From: DASXIW01 sp036497785
GTDB lineage: Bacteria > Pseudomonadota > Alphaproteobacteria > Acetobacterales > Acetobacteraceae
NCBI GenBank assembly: GCA_036497785.1
Contig: DASXIW010000128.1
Location: forward strand, 1 to 26,294
Length of the DNA stretch: 26,294 bases
Direction: 5' to 3'
Shown here: piece by piece, positions 1 to 9,673 of the stretch
Numbering within the stretch: position 1 is the stretch's first letter
Layout: every line of letters begins with the position of its first letter
Translations under genes and position numbers: made by a program
Notes under the pieces: generated by a model
What the model saw: the letters and a program-made list of their open reading frames with translations, nothing else
What the model was told of the DNA's origin: nothing
Database searches by the model: none

Positions 1-1572
1 ACAGGCGCCGGCTTGGCCGCTGCCTCCGTCATGCCGGCGCTGGCGCAGTCATCGACCGACACGCTGCGCATCGCCTTCGCCGCGCGCGCCAACCGTACGC
101 TCGATCCTGCCAATTCCATCCAGGGCGCCGACAATTGGTCGATCGTGCACATCCACGACACGCTGGTCGCCTCGCCAAACGGACAGTTCGCACGCAAGCC
201 GTCGGACTTCGTGCCGCAGCTTGCCGAAAGCTGGGCCATGTCGCCCGACGCGCGGACCTGGACGTTCAAGCTGCGTGAGGGGGTGCAGTTCCACAAGGGC
301 TACGGCGAGTGCACGGCCGACGACGTGGTGTTCACCATCAACCGCCTGAAGGACCCCGAAAAGGCCGGTAGCCGCAAGGTGCTGTACGAGAACATCACTG
401 ATGTGCGCGCCGACGGGAAATACCGCGCCGTTATCCAGTTGGCGCAGCCGGACCCGCTGCTGCTGAGCGGGCCCATCCAGGACTATTCCTGCGCAATCAT
501 GTCCAGGAAGGCGTTCCAGGAGAAGGGCGATAGCATCCAAAGTGACCCGATCGGCACCGGCGTCTATCAGTTCGTCAGCCTCGACCCCGATCCCACCAAA
601 GGGATCATGATGACCGCCAACGCGAACTACTTCAACGGCCCGCCAAAGACCAAGAACCTGCAGGTGCGCTACATCCTCGACACCACGGCACGCACCCTCG
701 CGCTGCTGTCGGGTGATGTGCACATGATCGAAGGCGTACGCGCGCCGGGCTGGGTGCCGTCGATCAAGCAGCGCAAGCCAGCCCTGCTCCTCGATATTGC
801 CGCCCCCGGTAGCCTGTTCAACCTAAGCTTCAACCTGACCCGCAAGCCGCTCGACGATCTGCGCGTCCGCCAGGCCTTCGCCTATGCGATCGACCGCGAT
901 GCCATCGCCCACGCGATGGCGCCGTTTGGGGGCCGCACCTACGGGCTCAACCCCCCCGGCTTTCCTGGCGGCCTCACCGAGACCGAGGTGCCGGCGCAAC
1001 TGCGCTATAAATTCGATCCCAAGAAGGCAAAAGCACTGCTGGCAGAGGCCGGCTTCCCGAACGGCCTCGCGGTCGATGCATTCACCAGCCAGCGCGAGGA
1101 CTACAACTCGGTGATGCTGATCGTGCAGGAGCAGATGCGGGCGGTCGGCGTCACCATCAAGCTGCAGGTCATCGACCACACCACCTTCCATGCCAACGAT
1201 CACAAGGACATGAACAGCCTGGCGCAGATTTCGTCGGCCTATCCGCCGGTGCCCACCGAGCCGCTGATCGATAATCTGGCGAAATCAGCTGAGGTCCATC
1301 CAGACGGCAATGGCGGTAACAACTTCTCCCATTATGGCGCAGCCATGCCCGGCATCGACGACATACTGGCTGCCGCCATGGCCGAGCCGGATTTCGACAA
1401 GCGCATCGCGCTGATCCAGCAGGCCGAGCTCAAGGTGATGACCGACCTGCCCTTGCTGCCGATCAGCACCAACGGCTACCTCATCGCGCGCGATCCGAAG
1501 GTCACGCTCGGCTTCGAGGTGCATTCGGGATACGCCTACTGGCGGCTCGACCAGGCGACGATCAGCGCCTAA
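1..1572 (+). CDS. ABC transporter substrate-binding protein, peptide/opine (SBP_bac_5) family, 5' end cut by window
   Basis: This is a periplasmic binding protein that would capture peptides or similar solutes for the permeases and ATPases encoded just downstream. The reading frame is open from base 1, and its first visible residues (through ALA-Q near residue 16) look like the end of a Sec signal peptide. The true start is therefore upstream of the window, and the TTG at 13 or ATG at 31 are not convincing starts. The mature part has the family layout: an early segment with ESW followed by WTFKLREGVQFH, a central region with VRQAFAYAIDRD, and a late segment of the KFDPKKAKALLAEAGFPNG type. 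It ends 9 bases before the first permease gene. The family (DppA/OppA/peptide-nickel cluster) is secure; the substrate cannot be read from sequence. Confidence 0.93.
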   Translation, partial: TGAGLAAASVMPALAQSSTDTLRIAFAARANRTLDPANSIQGADNWSIVHIHDTLVASPNGQFARKPSDFVPQLAESWAMSPDARTWTFKLREGVQFHKGYGECTADDVVFTINRLKDPEKAGSRKVLYENITDVRADGKYRAVIQLAQPDPLLLSGPIQDYSCAIMSRKAFQEKGDSIQSDPIGTGVYQFVSLDPDPTKGIMMTANANYFNGPPKTKNLQVRYILDTTARTLALLSGDVHMIEGVRAPGWVPSIKQRKPALLLDIAAPGSLFNLSFNLTRKPLDDLRVRQAFAYAIDRDAIAHAMAPFGGRTYGLNPPGFPGGLTETEVPAQLRYKFDPKKAKALLAEAGFPNGLAVDAFTSQREDYNSVMLIVQEQMRAVGVTIKLQVIDHTTFHANDHKDMNSLAQISSAYPPVPTEPLIDNLAKSAEVHPDGNGGNNFSHYGAAMPGIDDILAAAMAEPDFDKRIALIQQAELKVMTDLPLLPISTNGYLIARDPKVTLGFEVHSGYAYWRLDQATISA

Positions 1573-1581
1573 GGCCGGCCG

Positions 1582-2517
1582 ATGATCCGGGCCATCCTCA
1601 TCAGGATCCTCGACGCCGTTCCGACGCTGTTCCTGGTGCTCACCCTGGTTTTCGTGACCATGCGCCTGCTCCCAGGCGACCCCGCGATCGCAGTGCTCGG
1701 CGAGCAAGCGACCACGCAGCAGCTGGAACTGTTCCGGGAGAAAATGGGCCTGAACCTGCCGCTCTGGCAGCAATACATCCATTTCCTCGTCGACACCGTC
1801 ACGTTGAACGCCGGCCATTCCTTTGTGAACAACTTCTCGGTCGCGCAACTGGTCGCACTGAACCTGCCGTACACGATCGAGCTGACCATCGCCGCCACCA
1901 TCATCGGCACGGCGATCTCCATTCCGGTCGGCGTGGTTGCCGCAGTACGGCGCGGCCAGGGGGCGGATTCGGCGTCACGCATTTTCTCGCTGATCGGCTA
2001 TGCGCTGCCGGATTTCTTCCTGGGCGCCATCCTGCTCATTGTCTTCGCCCTCAATTTCGGCTGGTTCCCAATCAATGGTGGCGGCAATGGTCTGGGTGAC
2101 AATCTATGGCACCTGTTTCTGCCGGCGCTGGCGCTCGGCCTGATCAAGGCCGCCTTCGTCAGCCGGCTCACCCGCTCCTCGCTGCTGGAAGTGCTCGGCC
2201 AGGATTACGTGCGCACCGCCCGCGCCAAGGGGGCGCAGGAACCCCGCGTGGTCTACCGGCACGCCCTGCGCAATGCGCTGTTGCCGGTGACCACCGGACT
2301 CGGCCTCAGCATCCTGTCAACTTTGTCCGGCTCGGTGGCGATCGAGCTGATCTTCGGCCGTCCCGGCATCGGCAGCATGCTGATCGGCGCCATTGAGACG
2401 CGCGACTACCCGGTGATCCAGGCGGGCGTTGTCGTCTTCGCCCTGTTCGTCGTCGTGGTGAATCTCGCGATGGACATTATCTACACCATCGTCGATCCGC
2501 GCATAGGAGAGGTCTGA
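1582..2517 (+). CDS. peptide ABC transporter permease, DppB/OppB type
   Basis: This is an inner-membrane permease subunit of a Dpp/Opp-type importer, 311 residues, the usual length. Hydrophobic segments lie near residues 7-27, 98-122, 137-159, 176-194, 238-258 and 281-303, giving the six-helix layout of this family. The N-terminal segment with RLLPGDPA is typical of DppB-like proteins. The EAA coupling loop that contacts the ATPase is visible around residues 206-232 (YVRTARAKG, then RHALRNALLP). The C-terminus has the common DxxYxxVDPRI ending. The stop codon is directly followed by the ATG of the partner permease, so the two should be made in equal amounts. Family assignment is firm; substrate is unknown. 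Confidence 0.95.
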   Translation: MIRAILIRILDAVPTLFLVLTLVFVTMRLLPGDPAIAVLGEQATTQQLELFREKMGLNLPLWQQYIHFLVDTVTLNAGHSFVNNFSVAQLVALNLPYTIELTIAATIIGTAISIPVGVVAAVRRGQGADSASRIFSLIGYALPDFFLGAILLIVFALNFGWFPINGGGNGLGDNLWHLFLPALALGLIKAAFVSRLTRSSLLEVLGQDYVRTARAKGAQEPRVVYRHALRNALLPVTTGLGLSILSTLSGSVAIELIFGRPGIGSMLIGAIETRDYPVIQAGVVVFALFVVVVNLAMDIIYTIVDPRIGEV

Positions 2518-3414
2518 ATGGCGGTCGCCATCCAAGCTCCCCCAGCACTGCCGAGGCAGCGTGAGCAGCAGGAACAGGGATTGCTACTGCAGCTTTGGCG
2601 CCATATCGCGCGTGAGCCGCTCACCCTGATCTTCTTCTTCGTGCTGCTCGGTATCGTGCTGGTGGCGATCTTCGCCGACCTCATCGCGCCGTACAACCCG
2701 GTGGCGCAGAGCCTGCTGGCGGTGAACCAGCAGCCTTCGGCAGCGCATTGGTTCGGCACCGACCAGTTCGGCCGGGACGTGCTGTCGCGTATCATCTACG
2801 GTGCCCGCACATCGCTGATCCTCGGCCTGTCGGCACCTGTCCTCGCCGCCATCAGCGGTACCCCGCTTGGCGTGTACGCCGGCTATGTCGGCGGCTGGCA
2901 GGACCGGGTGATTGGCCGCGTGGTTGATCTGTTGCTGTCCTTCCCGGCACTGTTACTCGGCATTCTCGTCGCCGCCGCGCTCAGCGCCGGCTTCTGGTCC
3001 ATGGTCGCGGTGCTGACGATCGCTTTCGCCCCCCGCTTCGCCCGCATCGCCCGCGCCTCCACCCTGTCGCTGCGCACGGCGCCGTTCGTCGAGGCGGCGG
3101 TGGCGGCCGGGCTCAACCACCCGGTCATCATCGTCCGCCACATTCTGCCCAACATTATGGGCCCGATCGTGGTGGTGCTGACGCTGTGGATCGCCACCGC
3201 CATCCGGCTGGAAGCAACGCTGAGCTTCCTCGGCCTCGGCACGCAGCCGCCGCAGCCTAGCTGGGGCAACATCATCCGCGACGGACTCAACAACATGTTC
3301 GGCTCCGCCTGGCCGATCATCGCCGCCGGCGTCGCCATCACCATCACCGTGCTGGCGCTGAACATGATCGGCGATGTGGTGCGCGACATCCTCGATCCGG
3401 ACACCCGCGCATGA
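2518..3414 (+). CDS. peptide ABC transporter permease, DppC/OppC type
   Basis: This is the second inner-membrane permease subunit, 298 residues. It has a cytoplasmic N-terminal tail (about 30 residues), a first membrane helix near 34-56, and then the DppC-type periplasmic motif GTDQFGRDVLSR at 80-91. Further hydrophobic helices follow near 97-124, 135-155, 160-175, 213-230 and 265-285. The EAA loop with FVEAAVAAG lies at 190-198. The protein ends in DxLDPDTRA, a usual ending. The start abuts the stop of the upstream permease, and the end overlaps the next gene by four bases (ATGA), which points to translational coupling within one operon. Confidence 0.95.
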   Translation: MAVAIQAPPALPRQREQQEQGLLLQLWRHIAREPLTLIFFFVLLGIVLVAIFADLIAPYNPVAQSLLAVNQQPSAAHWFGTDQFGRDVLSRIIYGARTSLILGLSAPVLAAISGTPLGVYAGYVGGWQDRVIGRVVDLLLSFPALLLGILVAAALSAGFWSMVAVLTIAFAPRFARIARASTLSLRTAPFVEAAVAAGLNHPVIIVRHILPNIMGPIVVVLTLWIATAIRLEATLSFLGLGTQPPQPSWGNIIRDGLNNMFGSAWPIIAAGVAITITVLALNMIGDVVRDILDPDTRA

Positions 3415-4390
3415 CCCAGCCGCTGCTGCGCGTGCGCGAGCTTTCCGTCGAGATTGGGCCACCAGGTGCGGCGATCCGCGTCGTCGACCAGGTCGGCTTC
3501 GACCTGGAAGCCGGGCGCTGCATCGGCATCGTCGGCGAGTCCGGATCGGGCAAGAGCATGACTTCGCTGTCGTTGCTGCGGCTGATCCCGGAACCGCCGG
3601 GTCGGATCGCCGCCGGGCGCATCGAGCTGGAGGGGCGCAACATCCTGGACCTGCCGCTGTCGGACATGCCGGCGCTGCGCGGCAAGGACATCGCCATGGT
3701 CTTCCAGGAGCCGATGAACTCGCTCAACCCCGTGATGACCATCGGCGCGCAGATCAACGAGGCGGTGATGCTGCATAGCGGCCAGGATGCTCGGGCGCGG
3801 CGGCGGCGTACCCTCGACATGCTGCGTTTGGTCGGCATCCCGCGCCCGGAGGAACGGCTGTCCGCCTATCCGCACGAATTCTCCGGCGGCATGCGCCAGC
3901 GGGTGATGATCGCCATGGCGCTTGCCTGCGAGCCGAAGGTGCTGATCGCCGACGAGCCCACCACTGCGCTGGACGTAACCATCCAGGCGCAAGTGCTCGA
4001 GCTACTGAAGCGTCTGCGCGCACAGCTAAACATGGCCATCATCCTGGTCTCGCACGATCTCGGCGTGATCGCCGATATGGCCGACCAGGTGCTGGTCATG
4101 TATTGCGGCCGCATCGTCGAGAGCGCCGACGTGGACACGATCTTCACCCGGCCGGCGCATCCCTACACCGAAGGCCTGCTGCGCTCGATTCCCAGCAACG
4201 GTGCCGGCGGCCGGCGGCTCTACCAGATCCCCGGCACCGTACCTGCGCCGCAGGATCGCGGCCCCGGCTGCGCCTTCTATGATCGCTGCCCGAAACGCAT
4301 GCCGATTTGCCGCGCCGAGCAACCGCCGCTGTTCCGCATTGATGACAGCCAATCCGCCGCCTGTTTCGCCGCGGTGAAGGAGGCGGTGGC

Positions 4391-4394
<4 letters not shown>
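3411..4394 (+). CDS. peptide ABC transporter ATP-binding protein, DppD/OppD type
   Basis: This is one of two ATPases that power the importer, 327 residues. Walker A (GESGSGKS) is at 42-49, the Q-loop near 99, the signature FSGG followed by MRQR at 157-164, Walker B plus catalytic glutamate (LIADE) at 178-182, and the H-loop histidine at 215. The C-terminal oligopeptide-transporter domain holds four cysteines at 287, 293, 300 and 318. DppD/OppD proteins of solved structure bind a 4Fe-4S cluster with such a set; that this one does is inference. The gene overlaps both neighbours by ATGA. Confidence 0.96.
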
Positions 4395-5413
<1,019 letters not shown>

Positions 5414-5427
5414 ATTCCACCCTGCCT

Positions 5428-5444
5428 CCCGCCGGCATGGCGGG
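5428..5444. terminator. GC-rich hairpin between convergent genes, possible terminator
   Basis: A perfect 6-bp stem (CCCGCC / GGCGGG) closes a 5-base loop 15 bases after the stop of the dppF-like gene and 88 bases after the end of the opposing kinase gene. It sits in a 118-bp convergent gap where a terminator is expected. There is no T-run on either side, so an intrinsic terminator of the classical kind is not shown. Confidence 0.35.
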
Positions 5445-5531
5445 CCGCCCGCCCGACCCTCCATCAGCGAGGCACTGCCGCGCCGCGCTTCCTTCCAGAG
5501 ATCATCACGCTCAAGCGCCGGTTCGCCAGGC

Positions 5532-7862
5532 TCAATTTGGCTGCTCCCCGGGCAAAGTGAAGCTGAAGACAGTACCGTGAGGCACATTCGGCGACACCCA
5601 TAAGCGCCCGCCATGGCTTTCGATGATAGATCGGCAGATCGACAGCCCCATGCCCATGCCGTCGGATTTCGTCGTGACGAAGGGGTCAAAGATGCGATCG
5701 GCGGTCGCCGGGTCGAGTCCCGCGCCGGTGTCCTCGACGGCCACGAGAACCCCGGTCGGCCCGGCCGGTTCCGCGATGACCGCCAGTGTCTTTAGGCGGG
5801 CCGTGACCCCGCTCATCGCCTCAACGCCGTTTGCGATCAGGTTCAGCAGCACTTGCTGCAACTGAACCCGGTCGCCCAGGATCGGCGGAATATCGGCGGA
5901 CAGGCCGGTGTGAAGCGTGATGTCGTGCCGTTGCAACTCGCCGCGGGTGAGGGCCAGTACTTCCTGGATGGCTGCGTTGATGTCGAGCCTGGTCAATTGC
6001 AGCCCGGATTTCCTGGTGAGCGCCCGAAGGCTTTGAATCATGTCGCCGGCGCGATGAGCGTCCTGGACGATGCGTGAGACGGCGTCCTGCGCCGCGCCAA
6101 GATCCGGTTGGTCCCGGCTCAGCCAGCGCAGGCAGGCGCTGCCGCTGGCCGCGACGGCGGCCAAGGGCTGGTTGATCTCGTGAGCGATGGAGGCAACGAG
6201 CTCGCCCATGGTCGTCAGCCGCGAGACGCGGGCCAGCTCCGCCTGGGTGATTCTGAGCTCTTCCTCCGCACGCCTGCGCTCGGTCATGTCGATGACGGTG
6301 CCGACGAATTCGAGGTCGCCGGACTCGGCGCTGTCGGGCTGACCGACACTTTGGAGGTGCCTGACCGATCCGTCGGGCAAAGTGATTCGATAGTCCTGTT
6401 GGAACCGACTTCTTTCGCGCACCGCTCGCGCGAGGGCCTGCTCCAGCACGGGCCAGTCTTCGGGGTGAATCCGCTCCATAAAAGTTGCGTATGATGGCCG
6501 GGTTGTTGCCGGATTGAAGCCAAAGATGCAGAAATGTTCTGTGGACCAGTGGACCTCGCCCGTGCCGACGTTCCAGCGCCAGCTGCCGGTGTGGCTGATT
6601 TGCTGCGCTTCGGTCAGCGACGCTTCGCTTCGCCGCAGACCGTCTTGCGTGTTCTTCAGACTGGCGGTCATGCGTTTGAACGCGCGCGCCAGCAGGCCGA
6701 TTTCGTCGTTTCGTTGGAGTTCGGGAATATCCGGCCACTCCCCGCGGCTGATCGACCGCGCCGCTTCCGTCAGGGCGGTCAGCGGCCGCAAAGCCAGCCC
6801 GACGGACCAGCTTCCCAGAACCAAGGCCAGTGCCAGGACGAACACGCTCATGGCAATTGAGAGCAGCATCGCGGATCGCGCGGGCCCGATGAAATCCGAA
6901 GCGGGGACCGCCGCGACGACCATCCATGCAAGCCCGCCGGGTGCCACGAAGCTCTCGACGGCGGCGAAACTCTCCCCGAGCACGGGGTCGTTGAAGGAAA
7001 ATGAGCGCGGGCCGGTTTTGGACAATCCCTCCAGAATATCGGGCTGCGCCTTGAGATACCGCGCTGCTCCACTCACCATAGGGTCACCGGCCTCTGATGC
7101 GAGCACGTGCAACTCTCTCCCATCGGCGCCCGTGGTCGCCGGTGCGACCCCACCTGACGCGGTAATCAACTGCCCGGACGAATCGATGACGAATGCCCGT
7201 CCCTTGTAACCCAGGTTCAGGGGCTGCATTTCCTTGCCAAGCTGGGTCAGGATCAGGTTTGTCCCGATCACGCCCATGAAGCTTCCGTCCTTGCCGAAAA
7301 CCGGAGCGGTGAGCGACATGCCGAGCACGGGCTCGCTGGAACCGAGAAAGGGTTGGCTCCAATATCTGGCGCGCGCATCCTTGGCGTGCTGGTACCAGGA
7401 TTGCTGCCGCGCATCGAACGCCGGACCCGATTTGCGCAGATGCCCCGGCTGGCCATCCGGCGAGGCGTCGTACTGGTGCAAGACACCCGGGCGAAAGCCA
7501 TCCGTCATCACGAAGACTTTCACATCGTCCGCCAGCCTGGCGGCGGCGACGCTGCCGCCCTCCGTATTGGCGAAAAACAGCCGATCGCTCAGCACCGCAT
7601 ATAATTGACGCAGCATTGCGTACGGATCATCCAGCGGAACGGTGTGCCGGTCGAGATCGGCCTCCACCCCGGACAGCACTCTGTTGGAACGCTTCACCCA
7701 CACTTCAATGTCGCGATTAACGTCGTCGACGAGGTGCAGGACCAGATGGTCGGAAACGGCGGATACGATGGTATAGCCCGCCCAGAACCCGACACCGCTC
7801 AGGGCCAGACTGAGCGCGAGAGCGATGGCCGCGGCCGGGAGTATCAGGCGGCGGCGCAACAT
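5532..7862 (-). CDS. orphan membrane sensor histidine kinase (dCache-HAMP-PAS-HisKA-HATPase)
   Basis: This is a 776-residue sensor kinase. A first membrane helix (about 7-30) is followed by a periplasmic region of roughly 290 residues that resembles a dCache sensor (it contains TNLILTQLG and FVIDSSGQL). A second helix is near 327-355, then HAMP (about 356-405), PAS (about 414-530), the HisKA helix with phosphoacceptor H561 in SIAHEINQPL, and HATPase with N678 in LIANGVEAM, D711-G713 (DTG) and the GMGMGLSIC box. The phosphoacceptor region is of the FixL/NtrB type. I start it at the ATG at 7862, directly before a basic stretch and helix; the frame stays open to 8189 but that extra part looks like non-coding upstream DNA. 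No response regulator lies next to it, so its partner is unknown. aceA lies upstream on the same strand, 253 bases away. Confidence 0.9.
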   Translation of the reverse strand: MLRRRLILPAAAIALALSLALSGVGFWAGYTIVSAVSDHLVLHLVDDVNRDIEVWVKRSNRVLSGVEADLDRHTVPLDDPYAMLRQLYAVLSDRLFFANTEGGSVAAARLADDVKVFVMTDGFRPGVLHQYDASPDGQPGHLRKSGPAFDARQQSWYQHAKDARARYWSQPFLGSSEPVLGMSLTAPVFGKDGSFMGVIGTNLILTQLGKEMQPLNLGYKGRAFVIDSSGQLITASGGVAPATTGADGRELHVLASEAGDPMVSGAARYLKAQPDILEGLSKTGPRSFSFNDPVLGESFAAVESFVAPGGLAWMVVAAVPASDFIGPARSAMLLSIAMSVFVLALALVLGSWSVGLALRPLTALTEAARSISRGEWPDIPELQRNDEIGLLARAFKRMTASLKNTQDGLRRSEASLTEAQQISHTGSWRWNVGTGEVHWSTEHFCIFGFNPATTRPSYATFMERIHPEDWPVLEQALARAVRERSRFQQDYRITLPDGSVRHLQSVGQPDSAESGDLEFVGTVIDMTERRRAEEELRITQAELARVSRLTTMGELVASIAHEINQPLAAVAASGSACLRWLSRDQPDLGAAQDAVSRIVQDAHRAGDMIQSLRALTRKSGLQLTRLDINAAIQEVLALTRGELQRHDITLHTGLSADIPPILGDRVQLQQVLLNLIANGVEAMSGVTARLKTLAVIAEPAGPTGVLVAVEDTGAGLDPATADRIFDPFVTTKSDGMGMGLSICRSIIESHGGRLWVSPNVPHGTVFSFTLPGEQPN

Positions 7863-7962
7863 GACCCGGGGCCGGCGGGAAGGTTGCTGAAAATCAACGA
7901 CATGCAATCTGGTTCGATGATGATTCACCCCCCGGAGCGGCCTGCCTGAACTATCGGAACGG

Positions 7963-7992
7963 ATTATGTCGTACGCCCGGCGGACAGGGCAA
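7963..7992 (-). promoter_or_regulatory. candidate sigma70-type promoter of the histidine kinase
   Basis: On the minus strand, TTGCCC (7992-7987) and CATAAT (7968-7963) are separated by 18 bases, and this places a start site about 95 bases before the kinase ATG. The -35 box overlaps a perfect 10-base palindrome CAAAGCTTTG at 7990-7999, which could be a regulator site. The match is by eye only. Confidence 0.35.
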
Positions 7993-8115
7993 AGCTTTGT
8001 GATCCGGGCGCCAGGGGATGGTACCAGGGAGATGCGCGCACGGGAGGCGGGGCAGGACTGGCTCCGATGGAAGGCGCCGCTCATGCCCCGGCTCGTGTTG
8101 CGTCGGGCAGCCGCG

Positions 8116-9534
8116 TTATTTTGCCATGGCCGGTTGGGCGGCGGGGCCGCCGCTTGCCCAGCCATGATTGTGTACCAGGCCGTCATCATGCTCGACCGGT
8201 GGTGTTTCGGTGTGTGCCGGCGGGGCGCTGGTGGTGTGGAACTGCGCCGCCTCCGTGCTGTGGGCCATGGCGGTGGTGCTGCTGGCGCCGCCGGCTGCGG
8301 CTGTGGCCACCGCGTCGAAATAACCGACGCCGACTTCGCGTTGGTGGCGGGTGGCGGTGTAGCCTTCGGCTTCGGCGGCGAATTCGGCCTGCTGCAGCTC
8401 GGAATAGGCGGCCATGCCGCGCTGCGCGTAGTCGCGGGCGAGGCGGAACATCGCGAGATTCAAGCTGTGGAAGCCAGCCAGGGTAATGAACTGGAATTTG
8501 TAGCCCATGGCGCCGAGTTCGCGCTGGAAGCGGGCGGCGTCGTCCGCGCTCATCTTGCGTTTCCAGTTGAAGCTGGGCGAGCAGTTATAGGCGAGCATTT
8601 TGCCGGGGAAGTCTTTGTGGATGGCTTCGGCGAAGTCTCGCGCATCGCCCAGGTCGGGCTCGCTGGTCTCCCACCAGAGCAGGTCGGCGTAAGGGGCGTA
8701 GGCGAGGGATCGGGCGATGGCGTAGCGTTTACCGATGCCCGGCCGGATGCGGAAGAAGCCTTCCGGCGTACGATCGTCGGTGATGAAGGGGCGGTCCCGC
8801 TCGTCCACATCGGCGGTGAGAAGCTGGGCGCTTTCCGCGTCCGTCCGGCAGAGCAGGATGGTGGGAACGCCCTCCACGTCGGCGGCGAGGCGGGCGGCGT
8901 TGAGCGTGCGAATATGCTGGGCGATCGGGACCAGCACCTTCCCGCCGAGATGGCCGCATTTCTTTTCGCTGGCGAGCTGATCCTCGAAATGCACGCCGGC
9001 GGCACCGGCTTCGATCAGGGCGCGTGTCAGTTCATAGGCGTTCAGGGCGCCGCCGAAGCCGGCTTCGGCGTCGGCGATGATCGGGGCCATGAATTGGGTG
9101 GTGTCGCCGGTGTTCTCCTGCCGGGCGATCTGGTCGGCGCGGCGGAGGGCGTTGTTGATGCGCCGGACGACCTTCGGGACGGAGTCAACGGGGTAGAGCG
9201 ATTGGTCGGGATACATCTCGCCGGCGGAATTGGCGTCGGCGGCGACCTGCCAGCCTGAGAGGTAGATCGCTTTCAGCCCGGCCTTGACCTGCTGGAGGGC
9301 CTGGTTGCCGGTGAGCGCGCCCAGGGTGGGCAGGAAGGGTTCGGTGTGCAGCAGATGCCACAGGCGGTGGGCGCCCATTTCGGCCAATGTGTGGCGGATG
9401 CGAAAGGATCCGGCGAGTTTCTCGACAGACGCGGGGCCGTAGTCGCGGCGGATGCCGGCGAAGCGGTCCGGGGCGGGTGCGGCGTCGGTGGCGCGGCCAT
9501 CGGGGGCGTGGGCGAAACGGGATGTGATGGACAT
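8116..9534 (-). CDS. aceA: isocitrate lyase
   Basis: This enzyme cleaves isocitrate to glyoxylate and succinate, the first step of the glyoxylate shunt, needed for growth on acetate and fatty acids. The 472-residue protein matches AceA along its length: WQVAADAN near 95-102, MYPDQSLYP, ADAEAGFGG near 154-162, VHFEDQLAS, and the catalytic KKCGH at 191-195, then YNCSPSFNW at 316-324. The normal family end (STEESQF in E. coli, here STEAAQF) is at residue 432. A further 40 residues rich in Pro, Ala and His follow (see findings). A strong ribosome site AGGAGG (9546-9541) supports the ATG at 9534. It is divergent from a ScfR/RamB-like regulator, the usual regulator type for this gene. Confidence 0.97.
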   Translation of the reverse strand: MSITSRFAHAPDGRATDAAPAPDRFAGIRRDYGPASVEKLAGSFRIRHTLAEMGAHRLWHLLHTEPFLPTLGALTGNQALQQVKAGLKAIYLSGWQVAADANSAGEMYPDQSLYPVDSVPKVVRRINNALRRADQIARQENTGDTTQFMAPIIADAEAGFGGALNAYELTRALIEAGAAGVHFEDQLASEKKCGHLGGKVLVPIAQHIRTLNAARLAADVEGVPTILLCRTDAESAQLLTADVDERDRPFITDDRTPEGFFRIRPGIGKRYAIARSLAYAPYADLLWWETSEPDLGDARDFAEAIHKDFPGKMLAYNCSPSFNWKRKMSADDAARFQRELGAMGYKFQFITLAGFHSLNLAMFRLARDYAQRGMAAYSELQQAEFAAEAEGYTATRHQREVGVGYFDAVATAAAGGASSTTAMAHSTEAAQFHTTSAPPAHTETPPVEHDDGLVHNHGWASGGPAAQPAMAK

Positions 9535-9540
9535 TTACAG

Positions 9541-9546
9541 CCTCCT
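9541..9546 (-). promoter_or_regulatory. ribosome binding site of aceA
   Basis: On the minus strand, AGGAGG lies 6 bases before the ATG at 9534. It is a near-consensus site that fixes the aceA start and suggests high expression. Confidence 0.7.
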
Positions 9547-9592
9547 GCGTTGGCGATGAGCCGTCAAAAATTAACACTTCGCCGCCGTAGAT

Positions 9593-9633
9593 GTTTCGTT
9601 TTCTTGCGTGTAGGCAGGAAAAGTGGTTTCGTT
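9593..9633. promoter_or_regulatory. direct repeats GTTTCGTT in the aceA / regulator divergent promoter region
   Basis: GTTTCGTT occurs at 9593-9600 and again at 9626-9633. The similarity extends into the following bases (TTCTTGC against CCTTAC). The copies are 33 bases apart, close to three helical turns, and lie in the 139-base gap between aceA and the XRE regulator. Such placement suggests an operator for the regulator next door. The sequence shows the repeats; the binding is inference. Confidence 0.35.
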
Positions 9634-9673
9634 CCTTACTTCTGGATGATGAGATCCGTAAAGGATGTAAAGC

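Noticed and set aside
8138..8153. GCGGCGGGGCCGCCGC hairpin near the aceA end as a terminator
   Set aside because: It lies inside the aceA coding tail, before the stop codon, and has no T-run.
7863..8189. 109-residue N-terminal extension of the histidine kinase
   Set aside because: The start at 7862 directly precedes a basic residue stretch and membrane helix as expected; the upstream part holds a promoter candidate and overlaps aceA.
7966..9258. 430-residue plus-strand frame opposite aceA
   Set aside because: It is antisense to isocitrate lyase, with Gly/Val/Glu-rich composition and no recognisable motif.
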